DNA of 64,000 bases from Karstenula rhodostoma CBS 690.94 (lineage: Eukaryota > Ascomycota > Dothideomycetes > Pleosporales > Didymosphaeriaceae), in NCBI GenBank assembly GCA_010093485.1, contig MU001503.1, forward strand, positions 1,757,132-1,821,131, read 5' to 3'. Shown in pieces: positions 18,982 to 29,974 of this stretch (position 1 is its first letter; each line of letters opens with the position of its first letter). The position numbers and the translations under genes were made by a program. The notes beneath the pieces are model-generated. The model was not told the origin of the DNA. It did not search any database and saw nothing but the letters and a program-made list of their open reading frames with translations.

Positions 18982-21159
18982 CTACCCATTCCCCAAGTCA
19001 ATATCCTGCGGCCCCGCAATCACCGCACTCCCCAGGAGCGTCATCGTCAACAGTCCCCCCTTCAGAGAAAACACCAGCAAATAATACACGCATCTCCCCC
19101 TCGTCAATCCCCCGCACCACCTCCGCCCCTCTCCATCCGTACACCCATACCTCCCTGTCCCATCCAACCACTCCTCCGCGCCATCAATCCTCCTTACCAC
19201 ATTCGCGGCGAGGTACCACACCGCGAGATGCACCACGCTCGACAGCGGGAGGAACCCAAACGCCCAGATGAGAAACAGTCGGTTGCGCAGGATGTACGAT
19301 ATGCCGAGGATCGAGACGAGGGCGTCTTGCACCCAGAGGATTACGCAGCCGATCATGACGAGTTGGCATACGAGGAGGTAGACGTGGTCGCGGTACCAGT
19401 GGTAAGCGAACAGGTGAGGGTAGGGGTGGCGGGGAAGGGGGGCGAGAAGCGTGGTGGGTGGCACGGAAGGTGCGTGTTGAGATTCCGGGTCTGGTGGTGA
19501 AGTTTGTTTGACCGAGGGGGTCGAGTAGTCGTCGACAGTGGTGTTGGTGCCGCCGAGGCGTGATGGGTTTGTGTCAGGTGAAGGCTGGTGGTAGTTGCAG
19601 CGCGATATGCCACCCGAGGTCGCGTCGCGTGTGCTAGTTGCTTGCTTGTCGTCCATGCCCGTACCGGAGCCCACGGCAGCGAGGCCGACCGTCTGGATCC
19701 GCTTGCGGACTGTATCTTGCGCCTTTGCATCGTTGTCCACTTTGGTCTGTTAGCACATGGTCTCTACTTTGCTTCTCTAGTCGTCACTGACGGTATGCTT
19801 GGAACATGGACAAGATTGGCAGCAGTAAGAGAACCAGAGGGAGTATTTGTCCAAACGACCATGTATCATCGTCGTTGTACGTGTTCTTGAAGACGATGTC
19901 GCCGTCATCGAGTTGGGTGACCACATCAGTGCTCGCGTGTTCCATACTTCGAGCGAACCCCATGCCTTGTACACGAAGACGGTTAGCAAGTATCTCGGAA
20001 GGGATGAATGGTATAACTCACGATTGCGAAAGAGAGCCATATGATTTCGCCGAGCATAGACTCGGCTATATCATACATTGCACGAATTGATGCATACCCA
20101 GCAAAGACGAACAGGTATGGGACAGTCCAAATGGCAGCCCGGATACCTCGGCAAGTAGCTCTATGCTCCAAGACTTAGAGAAGGCTCTTGACGTACGATC
20201 CCGGAATGGCACGAAAGTATTTGCGGCTGAACTTGGCGGTGGGATCGAACAACCGAATGCCAGTGTGGACGTAAGAAACGCCAACGACAAGGACGGAGAA
20301 GATCATTGACCACATTCTAGGGCCTCCTCTACTGTAGCTAGCCATCGGTAGCCTAGAATCAAACTCAACATTAGCACTGAATCGATGTCAACCTGTCGAC
20401 CGACTCACTGTTGGTAAAAGCATTCAGCACTGAGCCCAACATAGAGCGGTCCCGCTTCTCTCGCTGCATCCAGCCAGTTGCGACTCCCCGTCGGCAAGAG
20501 CGCAGCTATCTGCAGCGCTCCCATGATGCACATGAAAAACACGCGAATGAGACGCAGGCTGTTGTTTGCGAGGAAGAAGCCCTCCAGAAACGCCATGGCC
20601 GAGAGAAACGTAAAGGAGGAGAACCACGCGACATAGACCAAGATCTGCCAATGGTAAGACATGATTTTGCAGGAGAGTTGCGAGTAGCCTGCGATTAGGA
20701 TGGCGAAGGCCAGTCACGAGCTGCGTGTCGCTAATGATGAGGACGGATTTCTCCATGGCATATTCGAAGCGTCGCTGAAGCAGAATCAGCAATTCTCCCG
20801 AGACACGCCAGCCACGACACTTACGCTTGGGGTCCACGATGTTACCTTTCCGCGCAAAACGTTGAGAAGGCCGTTATCGACTGGATTCGTGTATGGTCTA
20901 GCCACTTGATCGATCCTGTGCGGGTCATAGACAGTCAAGTAGTGAAACAACAGGAGGGCCACGGTCAGGTAGGCGGTGATGGAAAAGCCGAGAATCACCT
21001 GGTATACCCAGTCAGCAACCCCAAGGACAACGGGTCAGTCAACCCTACTCCTACTCCGGACAGCTCGGGATTGGGAACCAACTCTGGTGGTTCTTTCAAG
21101 TCCTTCAACGATGGCAGCGCCAACCAGGAGCAGTCGGGCTTGCGGCACAGGTCGCCCAT
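18982..21159 (-). CDS. Multi-pass fungal membrane protein, gene model with frame problems
   Basis: Exons by splice signals: 21159-21049, 20998-20825, 20774-20409, 20352-20197, 20160-20022, 19965-19792 and 19739-18982. The protein starts MGDLCRKPDCSW and has about seven hydrophobic helices, for example VILGFSITAYLTVALLLFHY, FLSAMAFLEGFFLANN, WSMIFSVLVVGVSYVHTGIR, AAIWTVPYLFVFAGYAS, FGQILPLVLLLLPILSMF and, near the end, VMIGCVILWVQDALVSILGI. I do not recognise a named family, but the plan resembles large uncharacterised fungal integral membrane proteins. Problems: a one-base excess near 20705 between QLVTGL and AILIAGY; a 36 nt intron (20161-20196) in the same frame as its flanks; and a phase mismatch at the 19966-20021 intron. 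It may be decaying, or the model may be wrong in those places. Confidence 0.5.
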
Positions 21160-21527
21160 TGTCGCAGCACAACGCGGGAACAATTGATGTTTTGGATCAG
21201 ATGCTCCGGGGGCACATGAGGGATCATGTGCTGAGAGAGAAGGGATCCCCACGGTTGAAGAGAGGATAACATATTGTGCGAGACAGTGCAAGCTAAGTTT
21301 CACGACTACTAGCTGCAGCTGAAGAAGCACATAGGTCTCGGATCAGAGAGAGATGCAAGACGCTGCCTGAGAGTGTGAAGGTGAACGATGCATGGTGGAG
21401 GAAGCGGGGCGGCGCTCGGTTAGTGGGACGCTTAGCGCGGAATCTTGGCAAAAATTTCTGGTTATCGATTAATCGCCGCGGCTGCTTTGCACACTCGCAC
21501 AACACTCACGCAAGTGTCGCTGCAATC
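21160..21527. promoter_or_regulatory. Divergent promoter, membrane protein and NOG1
   Basis: 368 bp between the two divergent start codons. It must hold both promoters. I see no other feature in it. Confidence 0.45.
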
Positions 21528-23642
21528 ATGTCCAAGACACAGTGGAAAGACATCCCCGTCGTGCCGACGTCGCAGGAGTTCCTCGACATCGTGCTCTCCC
21601 GAACGTGCGCTTTCCCTCCCCAACAGGAAGTTGCGCCCCGCTAACTGTGCGCAGCCAGAGGCGCCTTCCCACACAGATCCGCGCAGGTTTCAAGATCAGC
21701 AGAATCAGAGCCTTCTACACGCGCAAAGTCAAGTACACGTCCGAGACCTTCACCGAGCGCCTGTCCGCCACCATCAACGGCTTCCCGCGCCTGGCAGATA
21801 TCCACCCGTTCCACCGCGATCTGCTCAACACGCTGTACGATGCCGACCACTTCAGAATCGCCCTGGGCCAGCTGAACACGGCCAAGTCTTTGATTGAGGC
21901 TGTTGCCCGTGACTATGTCAGGCTCATCAAATATGGGTATGTCGTCTGCGGAAATGGCGTTGGAACTTGCTAATTCTTCCCCAGCCAGAGTTTGTTCCAG
22001 TGCAAGAACCTCAAGCGCGCCGCGCTCGGTCGCATGGCCACCATTTGCAAGCGTCTCAAAGACCCGCTCGTCTACCTCGAGCAGGTCCGCCAGCATCTGG
22101 GCCGTCTTCCGGCGATTGACCCCAACACCCGCACGCTCGTCATCTGCGGCTATCCCAATGTTGGTAAATCGTCCTTCTTGAAGGGCATCTCCAGGGCCGA
22201 TGTGGATGTCCAGCCCTATGCCTTCACCACCAAGAGTCTTTTCGTCGGGCACTTCGACTACAAGATGCTGCGCTTCCAGGCGATTGATACTCCCGGCATT
22301 CTCGACCACCCGCTCGAGGAGATGAACACGATTGAGCACCAGTCGATCTGTGCTATTGCCCACTTGCGTGCCGCTGTCCTCTATTTCATGGACCTGTCCG
22401 AACAGTGTGGTTACTCCGTATCTGCACAAGTCTCGCTGTTCAACTCCATCAGGCCCTTGTTCGCCAACAAGCTGGTATTCGTTGTTATCAACAAGATCGA
22501 TGTTACCCGGCCAGAAGACTTGGACCCTGAAAGCCAGGCTTTGATCCAAGGGATGCTCAAGTCGGGCGAGGTAGAGCTCCTCCAGCTCTCTTGCACTACG
22601 ACCGAGGGACTCATGAATGTCCGCAATGAAGCCTGCGACCGCTTGCTGGCCGCGCGAAACGCCGAGAAGCTCAAGGCAGGTACCAACAGCTCTGGTGAAC
22701 CTACTGGCAGACTCGGTGACCTTCTTCGCCGCATCCACGTCGCCCAGCCGATGGGCGGAGTTACCCGAGAGACGACGATCCCCGACGTTGTCAAGAACAG
22801 GAAGAAGTACGACCCTGCTGATCCTGATCGGATAACCCTGGAGCGTGACCTCGAAGACGCGGATGGTGGTGCTGGTGTGTACAACTTCAACATGCGGAAG
22901 AACTACATACTGGAGAACCCAGAGTGGAAGGAAGACAGGATACCTGAGGTCTACGATGGCAAGAACGTCTACGACTTCATTGATCCCGATATCGAAGCTA
23001 AGCTCGCAGCATTGGAGGAGGAGGAGGAGAAGCTTGAAGCCGAGGGCTTTTACGAGTCCGATGACGATGTCGAAGATGCCGATGAGGCAGACATTCGATA
23101 CAAGGCTGAGCTCATTCGTGAGAAGAGGCAACTCATCCGCAACGAGGCGAAAATGCGCAAGAGTCTCAAAAACAGGGCCGTCATCCCGCGCTCTGCCAAA
23201 GCTGTCAAGATGTCCAAGATGGGGTCGCATCTCGAAAGCCTCGGCTACGACACTTCCAAGGTTGCTGAGCGCGCGCGAAGCCAGAGCCGCGGTCGTAGCT
23301 TGGCTCGTGCCCGTTCGGAAGCTGTGGACGGCGATGCTATGGAGATTGATACCCCCAAGGCTGCTCTAGCACGGGCATTGAGCCGTGGTAGGAGCCAGAG
23401 CACCAACCGCAGGACAGATGGTGTCACAAATGAGGAGTCTCGTTCGAACGCTGAGAGACTGGCCAAGCTGTCGCAGAAGAAGATGAACAGAATGGCCAGA
23501 CAAGGTGAGGCCGACAGGCACCAGACTGGATCTTTGATCAAGCATTTGGTAAGTGAAGTTGTCTTATCCTACATATTCCACAACGCTAACGGTCGCCTAG
23601 GTTGCTGGCAAGCGTGGCAACGGAAAGACAAACAGCCGGTAA
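21528..23642 (+). CDS. NOG1: Nucleolar GTP-binding protein NOG1 (60S ribosome biogenesis)
   Basis: Four exons, 21528-21604, 21655-21936, 21985-23548 and 23601-23642, give 654 residues, matching fungal NOG1. The last exon encodes only [13 protein letters not shown]. The N-terminal NOG1 helical region (residues 1-160) is followed by an OBG-type G domain: GYPNVGKS at 175-182 (G1), DTPG at 221-224 (G3) and NKID at 289-292 (G4). The NOG1-specific C-terminal region has [13 protein letters not shown], an acidic coiled stretch ([18 protein letters not shown]) and Arg/Ser repeats ([15 protein letters not shown]). In yeast Nog1 assembles on pre-60S particles in the nucleolus and its long tail enters the exit tunnel. 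Intact, with no anomalies. Confidence 0.97.
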
Positions 23643-24065
23643 AAGCTTTCACTGGTTATGTTGTGTGCGAACTCGGGCGTTTATTGATGCAACGACTTTG
23701 TGGTGCATGGGCATTAGATTATCTAGCGGCGTTAAGGGTCGTCTATCTCGATACCAACTTCTGTCAGACCGGGGATATGCTGTCCACGCGGCGAAATTTC
23801 CCCGTCATTTACTCTACACAAGGATTTATCCCGACCATCAGGTTTCCAGCTCGACTACTCGTTAATTTGCAACCTCCACAATTGCCTTCCGCTTCCAAAT
23901 CAAGGCCGCGGCTAACTGTGTAGAGTTGGACTAGCACTTCCTCAGCGCTTTCCGCTAGGTTAAGATCCTTAACCTCGCTGACCTTCGTTCGGATCTTCAA
24001 CATAGCTTGCGTCCCACAAATCGTACGTCAAGTTGGGGGCGGTTCATGTGGTTTATGTGCCGGCA

Positions 24066-24529
24066 ATAGGTGGTGCAATAATTATTAAGCGCTATAATAA
24101 TAACTTATACCTTACTAATATAATTTTAGTAATTCTACTAAAGAAAAATAGGTTTTATAAAGAAAAATTAAAATAGTAAAGTATTAGTAATTATTATAGC
24201 GCTTAATAATTATTATACTACTACCTATTACTAGTGTAATTAGCTATAGCGCATTCTAACTTATAGTGCGGGGGGGAGTGGGCAGCTTACTATATATTTA
24301 TATCCACTGTAACTTTATACACTCTTAGAGTTAGATTATAGGAAGAGGTAAAAGTAAAGAAAGCTGTCAGCGTCGCTATATGCAAGGTGCAAAAATAGGA
24401 TTGCGCTAACCTTAATTAGGATAATGGGGTAAATAAGCATTATTGTTGGTTCAGATAGTATCCCTGTCCTAGTGTTAATAGGTAGTGCAATAATTATTAA
24501 GCGCTATAATAATTATTGCACCACCTGTT
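24066..24529. mobile_element. Fold-back / nested MITE-like element
   Basis: The left end 24068-24087 (AGGTGGTGCAATAATTATTA) recurs exactly in inverted form at 24508-24527. A second inverted copy of the same end (with a small indel) lies at about 24190-24231, so 24065-24231 forms a smaller hairpin. 24477-24527 is by itself a near-perfect palindrome around AAGCGCTATAAT. The layout suggests one element inserted into another, or a partly duplicated fold-back element. The interior is AT-rich and non-coding. Confidence 0.65.
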
Positions 24530-24570
24530 GGCGTGAACCCGATGGCGCGAACCCGATGGCGCGAACCTTG
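24529..24570. repeat. 14 bp tandem repeat, three copies
   Basis: Three adjacent units of GATGGCGCGAACCC, the first slightly diverged (TGGCGTGAACCC). They lie immediately beside the right end of the fold-back element. Confidence 0.7.
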
Positions 24571-25188
24571 TCGAGTCGAGCGAAATTTCTACTGCTCTGC
24601 CTCAAACATGGCCCCCAATGCACGCAATGTGATGATGCATGTTGAGGAAGCGATCGATTGATGAGAGGATTGAGGTGTACATATGACGATGGGGAACGCC
24701 CCGTACGTATGATGCTAATGGCTTCGTCCGGAGGCAAGGGAGAAGAGCGCACCACGTTATTGAACCGCGATCCTTCAACTCGAGACGCAGTGCTCACGGG
24801 GGGCCTGACGCTAATCTCCAGCCGCTGCCACAGTCCATGCACCTCAGCCTTACCGGTCTCTGCAAACCACTCACACGGGATGCACGCCCAGTTAGCCCGG
24901 AGGCTGGGTAGCACACTTGGCTCGGAAAAGGCATGTATCGGCGTTTCAGTGCAGAATGTGTTGGCCTGAGCATCAAGCGCAGCGGTTCCTTGAGCTTGAG
25001 CCCACCCGTCGGACTCGGTCATAACCCTCGGTGATCCCTGACGCTCAGCGGCGTGTCACTGTCTCGCGTTCCATTGCGCTGTTTGAGCGTTGTCCGTGTC
25101 CGTGAGAGTTGACGACTACTGAACAGTCCGAGTTGTCTACATCTGCTTCCTACAGAAGAACCGTCGCAAGGCCTGGGAGGGTTAGGAC

Positions 25189-26772
25189 ATGATAGGGTTT
25201 TCGAAGAATGGGAGCCTGGTGGCTCTCCTGTTGGCGAGCAGGACGTTGGCTACACCTCGTGAGTTGCTGCGATGCGCTGGTGGGGCCAGGGATGGGCGAC
25301 TGACATGCTGTAGTCTTAGAGTCATTAATCGGTCGTGATTTATCGTTGTTGTCTCGCGCTGATTCGAAATGTGTCACGTCGTTCACATCTGGCAATGGCC
25401 TAAACTTCACAAACATACAATGCAACCAGAATAACCCGTTCAACGGTGAGTCGCATAGTCGCGCGCATGTTACGGCTCACCTGACAATCGACCAGATGCA
25501 CTGGATCCTTTCACGGTCGACTCCATGACCGGATGCATGGAATTCTGCTCGCGATTCTGGGGTAATGGCGAGGGCTGCTTTGGTGTCGTCTGGAGAGAAA
25601 GCGACAACCAATGTTGGATGCGCAACTCGACAACCTCCAAACTCTCCAATAACAAGACCGTGTATACCAAGACGCTCCTCGACGAAGACGGCACTCATTC
25701 CGCTCTCGTCGACCTAAACCAGATGAAACCTCTCGACACCGACTGCCCCGCCGCCGACAAATCGCACCACGACCTCGATGGCTACGACGGTATCTCCTAC
25801 ACAGTGCAGTGCAACAAAGACATTGGCGGATCTTTCGACGCACACTGGTCCTATGAATATCACAACAACCCCTTCCAAGCATACTACCACGCCACCTCCC
25901 TGGAAGACTGCCTGAAGGACTGCGTAAGCGAACATCCGCTCTGTCGCGGCGTCGTCTACATCCCCGGCCTGACGAGCGGATACGCGAATTGCTGGCCGAA
26001 GACGGGCTTCTCGTCCCCTTTGAGCGCTTCCAACACGCAGCTCAAGATCACGCACAGCGCGACCATCGACTCCATCACCACACCCAACACCGACTGCAAC
26101 AAGAACGAGACGTACACCTCGACCCAGGACGACAGCAAGAACTTCGCCGTGCACTGCGGGCAGACGAACCAGGGCACCAACATGACAATGGTGCACACGC
26201 AGAACCTCACGAGCTGCATGGAAGAGTGCGCAGGTAACAAGCAGGGGTGTGTGGGCGTGGTATACGACTCCACGCTCCAGAGCGGCTACAACAACTGCTA
26301 CCTGCAGAACACGAGCAGTATTTTCAACGACATCGGCGGCAGCACGTACGCGGTGCTCACGGGCGCGAAACCCAAGGCCTCGGGCACCGGCTCGAACAAC
26401 AGCAACAACTCCAACGACGGGGGCTCCTCCTCGGGCGGCTCAAAAGCATGGATCGCGGGCGCCGTCGTAGGTCCCATCCTCGGCCTCGCCCTCATCGGCG
26501 CAGCAATCTTCTTCCTGCGCCGCCGCAAGCCCTCGGCCCCGCCAGCCAACGTCTCCGAGGTCGATGCTGGTGCGGCCAAACACATCCCGTACGACCACCA
26601 GGGTCCGGCGCCTGCGTACGCCCCCATCCCGCAGTACAGCCCACAAGCGACGCCGAATGAGCTCGGCAGCGGGCACGGGCACCAAAGGGTAGAGATGGAG
26701 GGGCAGAGTGCGGCCAAGTATGCGCAAAAGGGGGGTGCTTCTCAGGGTGGGGTGGTGCATGAGATGGGCTAA
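25189..26772 (+). CDS. Single-pass cell-surface protein with PAN-like cysteine repeats
   Basis: Three exons, 25189-25258, 25314-25445 and 25496-26772, give 492 residues. Introns are 55 and 50 nt with GTGAGT donors. A signal peptide (about residues 1-22) leads into a glycosylated ectodomain with three PAN/apple-like repeats built on C-x3-C pairs. These are CMEFCSRFWGNGEGCFGVVW (about 81-100), CLKDCVSEHPLCRGVVYIPG (about 206) and CMEECAGNKQGCVGVVYDST (about 308). A Ser/Asn/Gly-rich stalk follows (GTGSNNSNNSNDGGSSSGGS), then one transmembrane helix (AWIAGAVVGPILGLALIGAA, about 385-407), a stop-transfer LRRRK and a roughly 80-residue cytoplasmic tail. The plan resembles fungal cell-wall sensors, but the PAN-type ectodomain suggests binding of carbohydrate or protein. 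The ligand is unknown. Confidence 0.87.
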
Positions 26773-27737
26773 ACTCTTTCAGACGGGAAAGGAAGGACAA
26801 GGACGGATGGGAGGGGAAGACGTGCTTTTTGTTTTTGGTTTCCAGGGGCGACGTTAGCGATAGCATGGGTGCATCGTGGGGGGCTTGGTGCTGCATATTC
26901 GCTTCGCTGTCATTTGTTTTCTGTGTCTGGATTGGTCATGGGTGGAGGACAATGGACTGGACTGGACGCGACGCTTCGATGTCCCCTTGTTATACTCCAA
27001 CTTCACTGCTTTAGTCGTATATATAATGTACTTTACGATGATACTCACACTCTCCCTCACCCTTTCTTTTCTACCTGTCCCCACTCCTAACATTACTAAC
27101 GCATCGTTGCCCCATGCTATCAGACAGGTGCGAAGTAGTGTCGAGAGTTGGACGAGACCAGAAGCCGAGTGAGGTCGTCGAGTTAAGCTTGTGGCGTACG
27201 GGTGGAGGAAGCAAGGGTGCGGAGGCGAGCGTGTGATGGCGTCAGCTTTGTGAACGGAGGGTACTATGCCGCATGTACGAGTGTACTATGGGTCAGCCTG
27301 CCTACTGAGGACTCATGAATATGCGAATGAAGAATCACGGGGTTGTGCGATTATTTTAGGAGAGGAATTACTAGGGGAAAAGTGTGTAGGATGGTGGAGT
27401 GAACGAGATGGTTGGTGGGGCTCGAAAAGGGTGTGCATGCTCGGAGAAGACGCAAAATTGCGAGAATGCAAAATTAGAGGGCACGATATGATGGTGGAGG
27501 TAGAAGTGGGTTGCTCTCTTATTCCTGAGTGGCAACCGGCCTAAGTGCTGACATAGCATCCTTATCACCCATTTAGGTGGGGTATCACATGGAGAATAGT
27601 GGGGGTATCAAGATATATTGGCATAGTAGGGTGCATGAGCTCTGTACACGATATGAGCAGTGATGGGCTTGAATATAGGCCTATATCCCCGCCTGACCGT
27701 GATACTTGTCCCCAACATGCACCTTCATCATCAAAGC
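26773..27737. other. Intergenic stretch, no gene recognised
   Basis: Probably begins with the 3' UTR of the surface-protein gene. Short frames on both strands overlap and lack motifs. Confidence 0.4.
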
Positions 27738-28040
27738 CTAAACCTTGAGCTCGGAATACCCACTCCCTTGGCCTGATGGACTCCCAATACCCGACCTCAT
27801 CCCTAGTCCGATGATTGAATTTTCACGGGCCTGAATATCGAAGTCATTGAACTCATGGCCATGCTACTCGTGCTTGCTTATCTCTGCTGTAAGTGCTTCT
27901 TCCACGTCTGCATACTTGACGTCGATTTTGTTGATTTTCTGCACCATTGGAAATACTTCATCCTCGACCTCCTCGACATTCAGTAGGAACTAGTCGCCTT
28001 TCGGGTTCCAGAAGAGCCCAATGAACTTATTGACATCGGA
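27738..28040 (-). pseudogene. Degenerate coding remnant with amber codons
   Basis: A 101-codon minus-strand frame with protein-like composition is interrupted by two internal TAG codons before a third ends it. Readable parts are KFIGLFWNPKGD, stop, FLLNVEEVEDEVFPMVQKIN and on to ISKHE, stop, then HGHEFNDFDIQARENS through GSGYSELKV. Both internal TAG codons could come from CAG (Gln) by C-to-T change, which fits RIP or ordinary deamination. A TAA lies one codon before the start of the readable part. I do not recognise the family. Confidence 0.4.
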
Positions 28041-28873
28041 TCCTTAATAGCTACCTGACTTTAAACCGACTAAACAGTTATCCCTCGTGTAGTGAGTTTC
28101 TGCTAACGCGGGACTAGGGAAGGTGTTGTTATTATAGCAGGGCAAGAAGAGGTAAGCGGTAGGCGAGGACAGAGTGTAAAGATTTGAGAATAGGAGAGTA
28201 GGAAGGTGTGCGGGGAAGAGGAGGATTAGGGTGTGGGTGTAGAAAGCAAGCTTTGTACTCCAGCACTGTTACAGAGGCCGGCGCGCCCCAAACTACTGGT
28301 TTGCTGGGATACAGGTCGCCCTGCGAATCTAGCGGTTTAACCCTCCTCCAACCATGCCGTGATATTCGAACACAGGTAATACGCTGTGCATAAGCCACAA
28401 TTGGCCGCTCTGATTAGTTGTAACATGCGGCGGCGTACTTTGTATGGGCAAATATCTACCGTAGTCGAGAAATCCCTCACAACATCTCACTTTCGAACAA
28501 TAACCAAGTCACATGTTTTGTAATCTTGGATAGATTTTGTCCGTCTGTCATTATCTCACAGCTCATGGTCTTACATGCCAAATCGAATGCACTCCGCCAA
28601 ACTCACCCATCCAATGCTTCGCTATTCCGAACACGGGATATCGCACACGCACACGCGCCCCATCGGTTCCGTTTCTAGACGCCATCTAATTTACAATGCG
28701 GGCAATCCGCAAGAGTGGTGAGCGAGAAAGAATAAAAGGTAGTAGATGCAGAAAAGTGTCAGGCTTGAATGGAAGAACGCCGAGAGCCCTGCCGCTATTG
28801 TACACACTCGCATTCGGCTTCGGTGCTTTGCGTGAGGGAGGTGGATGTTGGAAATGTGGGACGCGGGACGGGT
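28041..28873. other. Intergenic stretch, no gene recognised
   Basis: Includes the 3' flank of the Tim23 gene. A TTCGAAT-like segment near 28360 on the minus strand was checked for a tRNA T-arm, but its stems do not pair. Confidence 0.4.
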
Positions 28874-29634
28874 TTATTCGCTCTCGAAGTAGACCTTGCG
28901 GAAGAGCTATGGAGAATTAGTCGAATCCTGGCTGATGGGTGACGGGTCGACTTACCGCCCACGATCCCGCAACACTGGCTACGATGCCCGAGCTAATCGC
29001 CATGGGTCGTACACCCCGTGTGCTCTTGAAAACCGCACCGCTCAATGCTCCTGCAAGCACACTGTTTGTCGTGTCGTGCTTCCCCCTGTAGTATCCAATT
29101 GTGCTGTTAATGCCGTTGTACACCATGGCCACGACACCGGCCGAGTTGCCCAGGAACGGCCCCCGGCGCGTGACTGCGTTCAGCACGCCGTTGATGCGTA
29201 ACCGCGGCGGCATGGAGGCGGGGTTCTTCTGCAGGCCCTCGGCCAGACCCCACGCGCCGCCGACGGTCAGAGCGGAAAGATATGAGATTCCGGTTCCGTA
29301 ACACAGGTCGTCGGACCAACCGCGGGAAGGAAGAGCGGATTGTGAGCCGGGGAGATCAGAGAGGACCGAGTCTTCGAGCTGGAGGTAGTCGAGCGTGTCC
29401 TGGTTGAGGCCGGCGAGCGGGTGTAGTTGTGTGGGGTCGAGGATGAAGTCTGAGGGTTGCTGTATGGCTGTGGATGGGTCGAAGGGCGCCGGGGAGAAGT
29501 TGTCGTGCGGTTCCGACGCGGGCGGTGGCGTCTGCGTGGAGGCGGACTGGCGCCCGGTCAATGTGTCCCAGCTGAATCAGGTGGTTAGCAAGGCATGGGC
29601 ACGTGCCGGCATGGGAGGGGCGTACATGGTCATG
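28874..29634 (-). CDS. TIM23: Mitochondrial import inner membrane translocase subunit Tim23
   Basis: Three exons, 29634-29627, 29571-28956 and 28906-28874, give 218 residues. The 8 nt first exon encodes MT plus two bases of Ile and yields the typical fungal start MTIWDTLTG. The last exon encodes LFRKVYFESE, a charged C-terminal end, in place of a spurious read-through. The N-terminal half is hydrophilic and faces the intermembrane space (FILDPTQLHPLAGLNQDTLDYLQL, a conserved presequence-binding region). The C-terminal half is the four-helix Tim17/22/23 domain: GTGISYLSALTVGGAWGL, RINGVLNAVTRRGPFLGNSA, GVVAMVYNGINSTIGYYRGK and NSVLAGALSGAVFKSTRGVR. It forms the channel of the TIM23 complex. 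The start is divergent from orotate phosphoribosyltransferase, 340 bp away. Confidence 0.93.
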
Positions 29635-29974
29635 ATGGATGTGTAGTGGTTGGGTGGCAGGCGCGAGGCAGGTCGGCTCTCAGAGGCAGGCGCAATGGTT
29701 CCCAGACGCCCAGAATGCGCGGAGAAACACAAGGCAGCAAGAAACGATGGCTGGGACTCGCTCGGGGGATGCGCAGGCGATGGCGGCTCGTCGGGGTCTG
29801 CGTGAGTGTCGCGATAAAAGTTTCTGGCCAGGAGTGACGACTAGAAGGCGCTCGGGCCCCCTGCGCCCGTCGCTCCTTCCTGCTGGTTCCGAGCTCGGAA
29901 AAGAAATCCTCACATACCTCCACCATAGCTATAGTAATCCGCCGGTTCACAAACAATACAACACAACACCCAAA
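29635..29974. promoter_or_regulatory. Divergent promoter between Tim23 and orotate phosphoribosyltransferase
   Basis: 340 bp separate the two start codons, so both genes share a compact bidirectional promoter. The last 30 bp before 29975 are rich in A and C (AACAATACAACACAACACCC), a usual context for a fungal translation start. Confidence 0.6.

Larger units (their letters stand above)
23643..25188. other. Intergenic region with fold-back repeat element
   Basis: About 1.5 kb without a supported gene. The middle (about 24060-24530) is AT-rich and made of inverted repeats described separately. It is followed by a short 14 bp tandem repeat. Frames at 24513-25022 (minus) have no recognisable motif. 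Confidence 0.5.

Noticed and set aside
21641..23230. 529-codon minus-strand frame antisense to NOG1
   Set aside because: It is a shadow of the GC-rich NOG1 coding sequence; the plus strand carries the full G-motif set and correct splice sites.
28250..28400. TTCGAAT-containing segment on the minus strand as a possible tRNA T-arm
   Set aside because: The flanking bases do not form the T stem and no acceptor or anticodon stem could be drawn.
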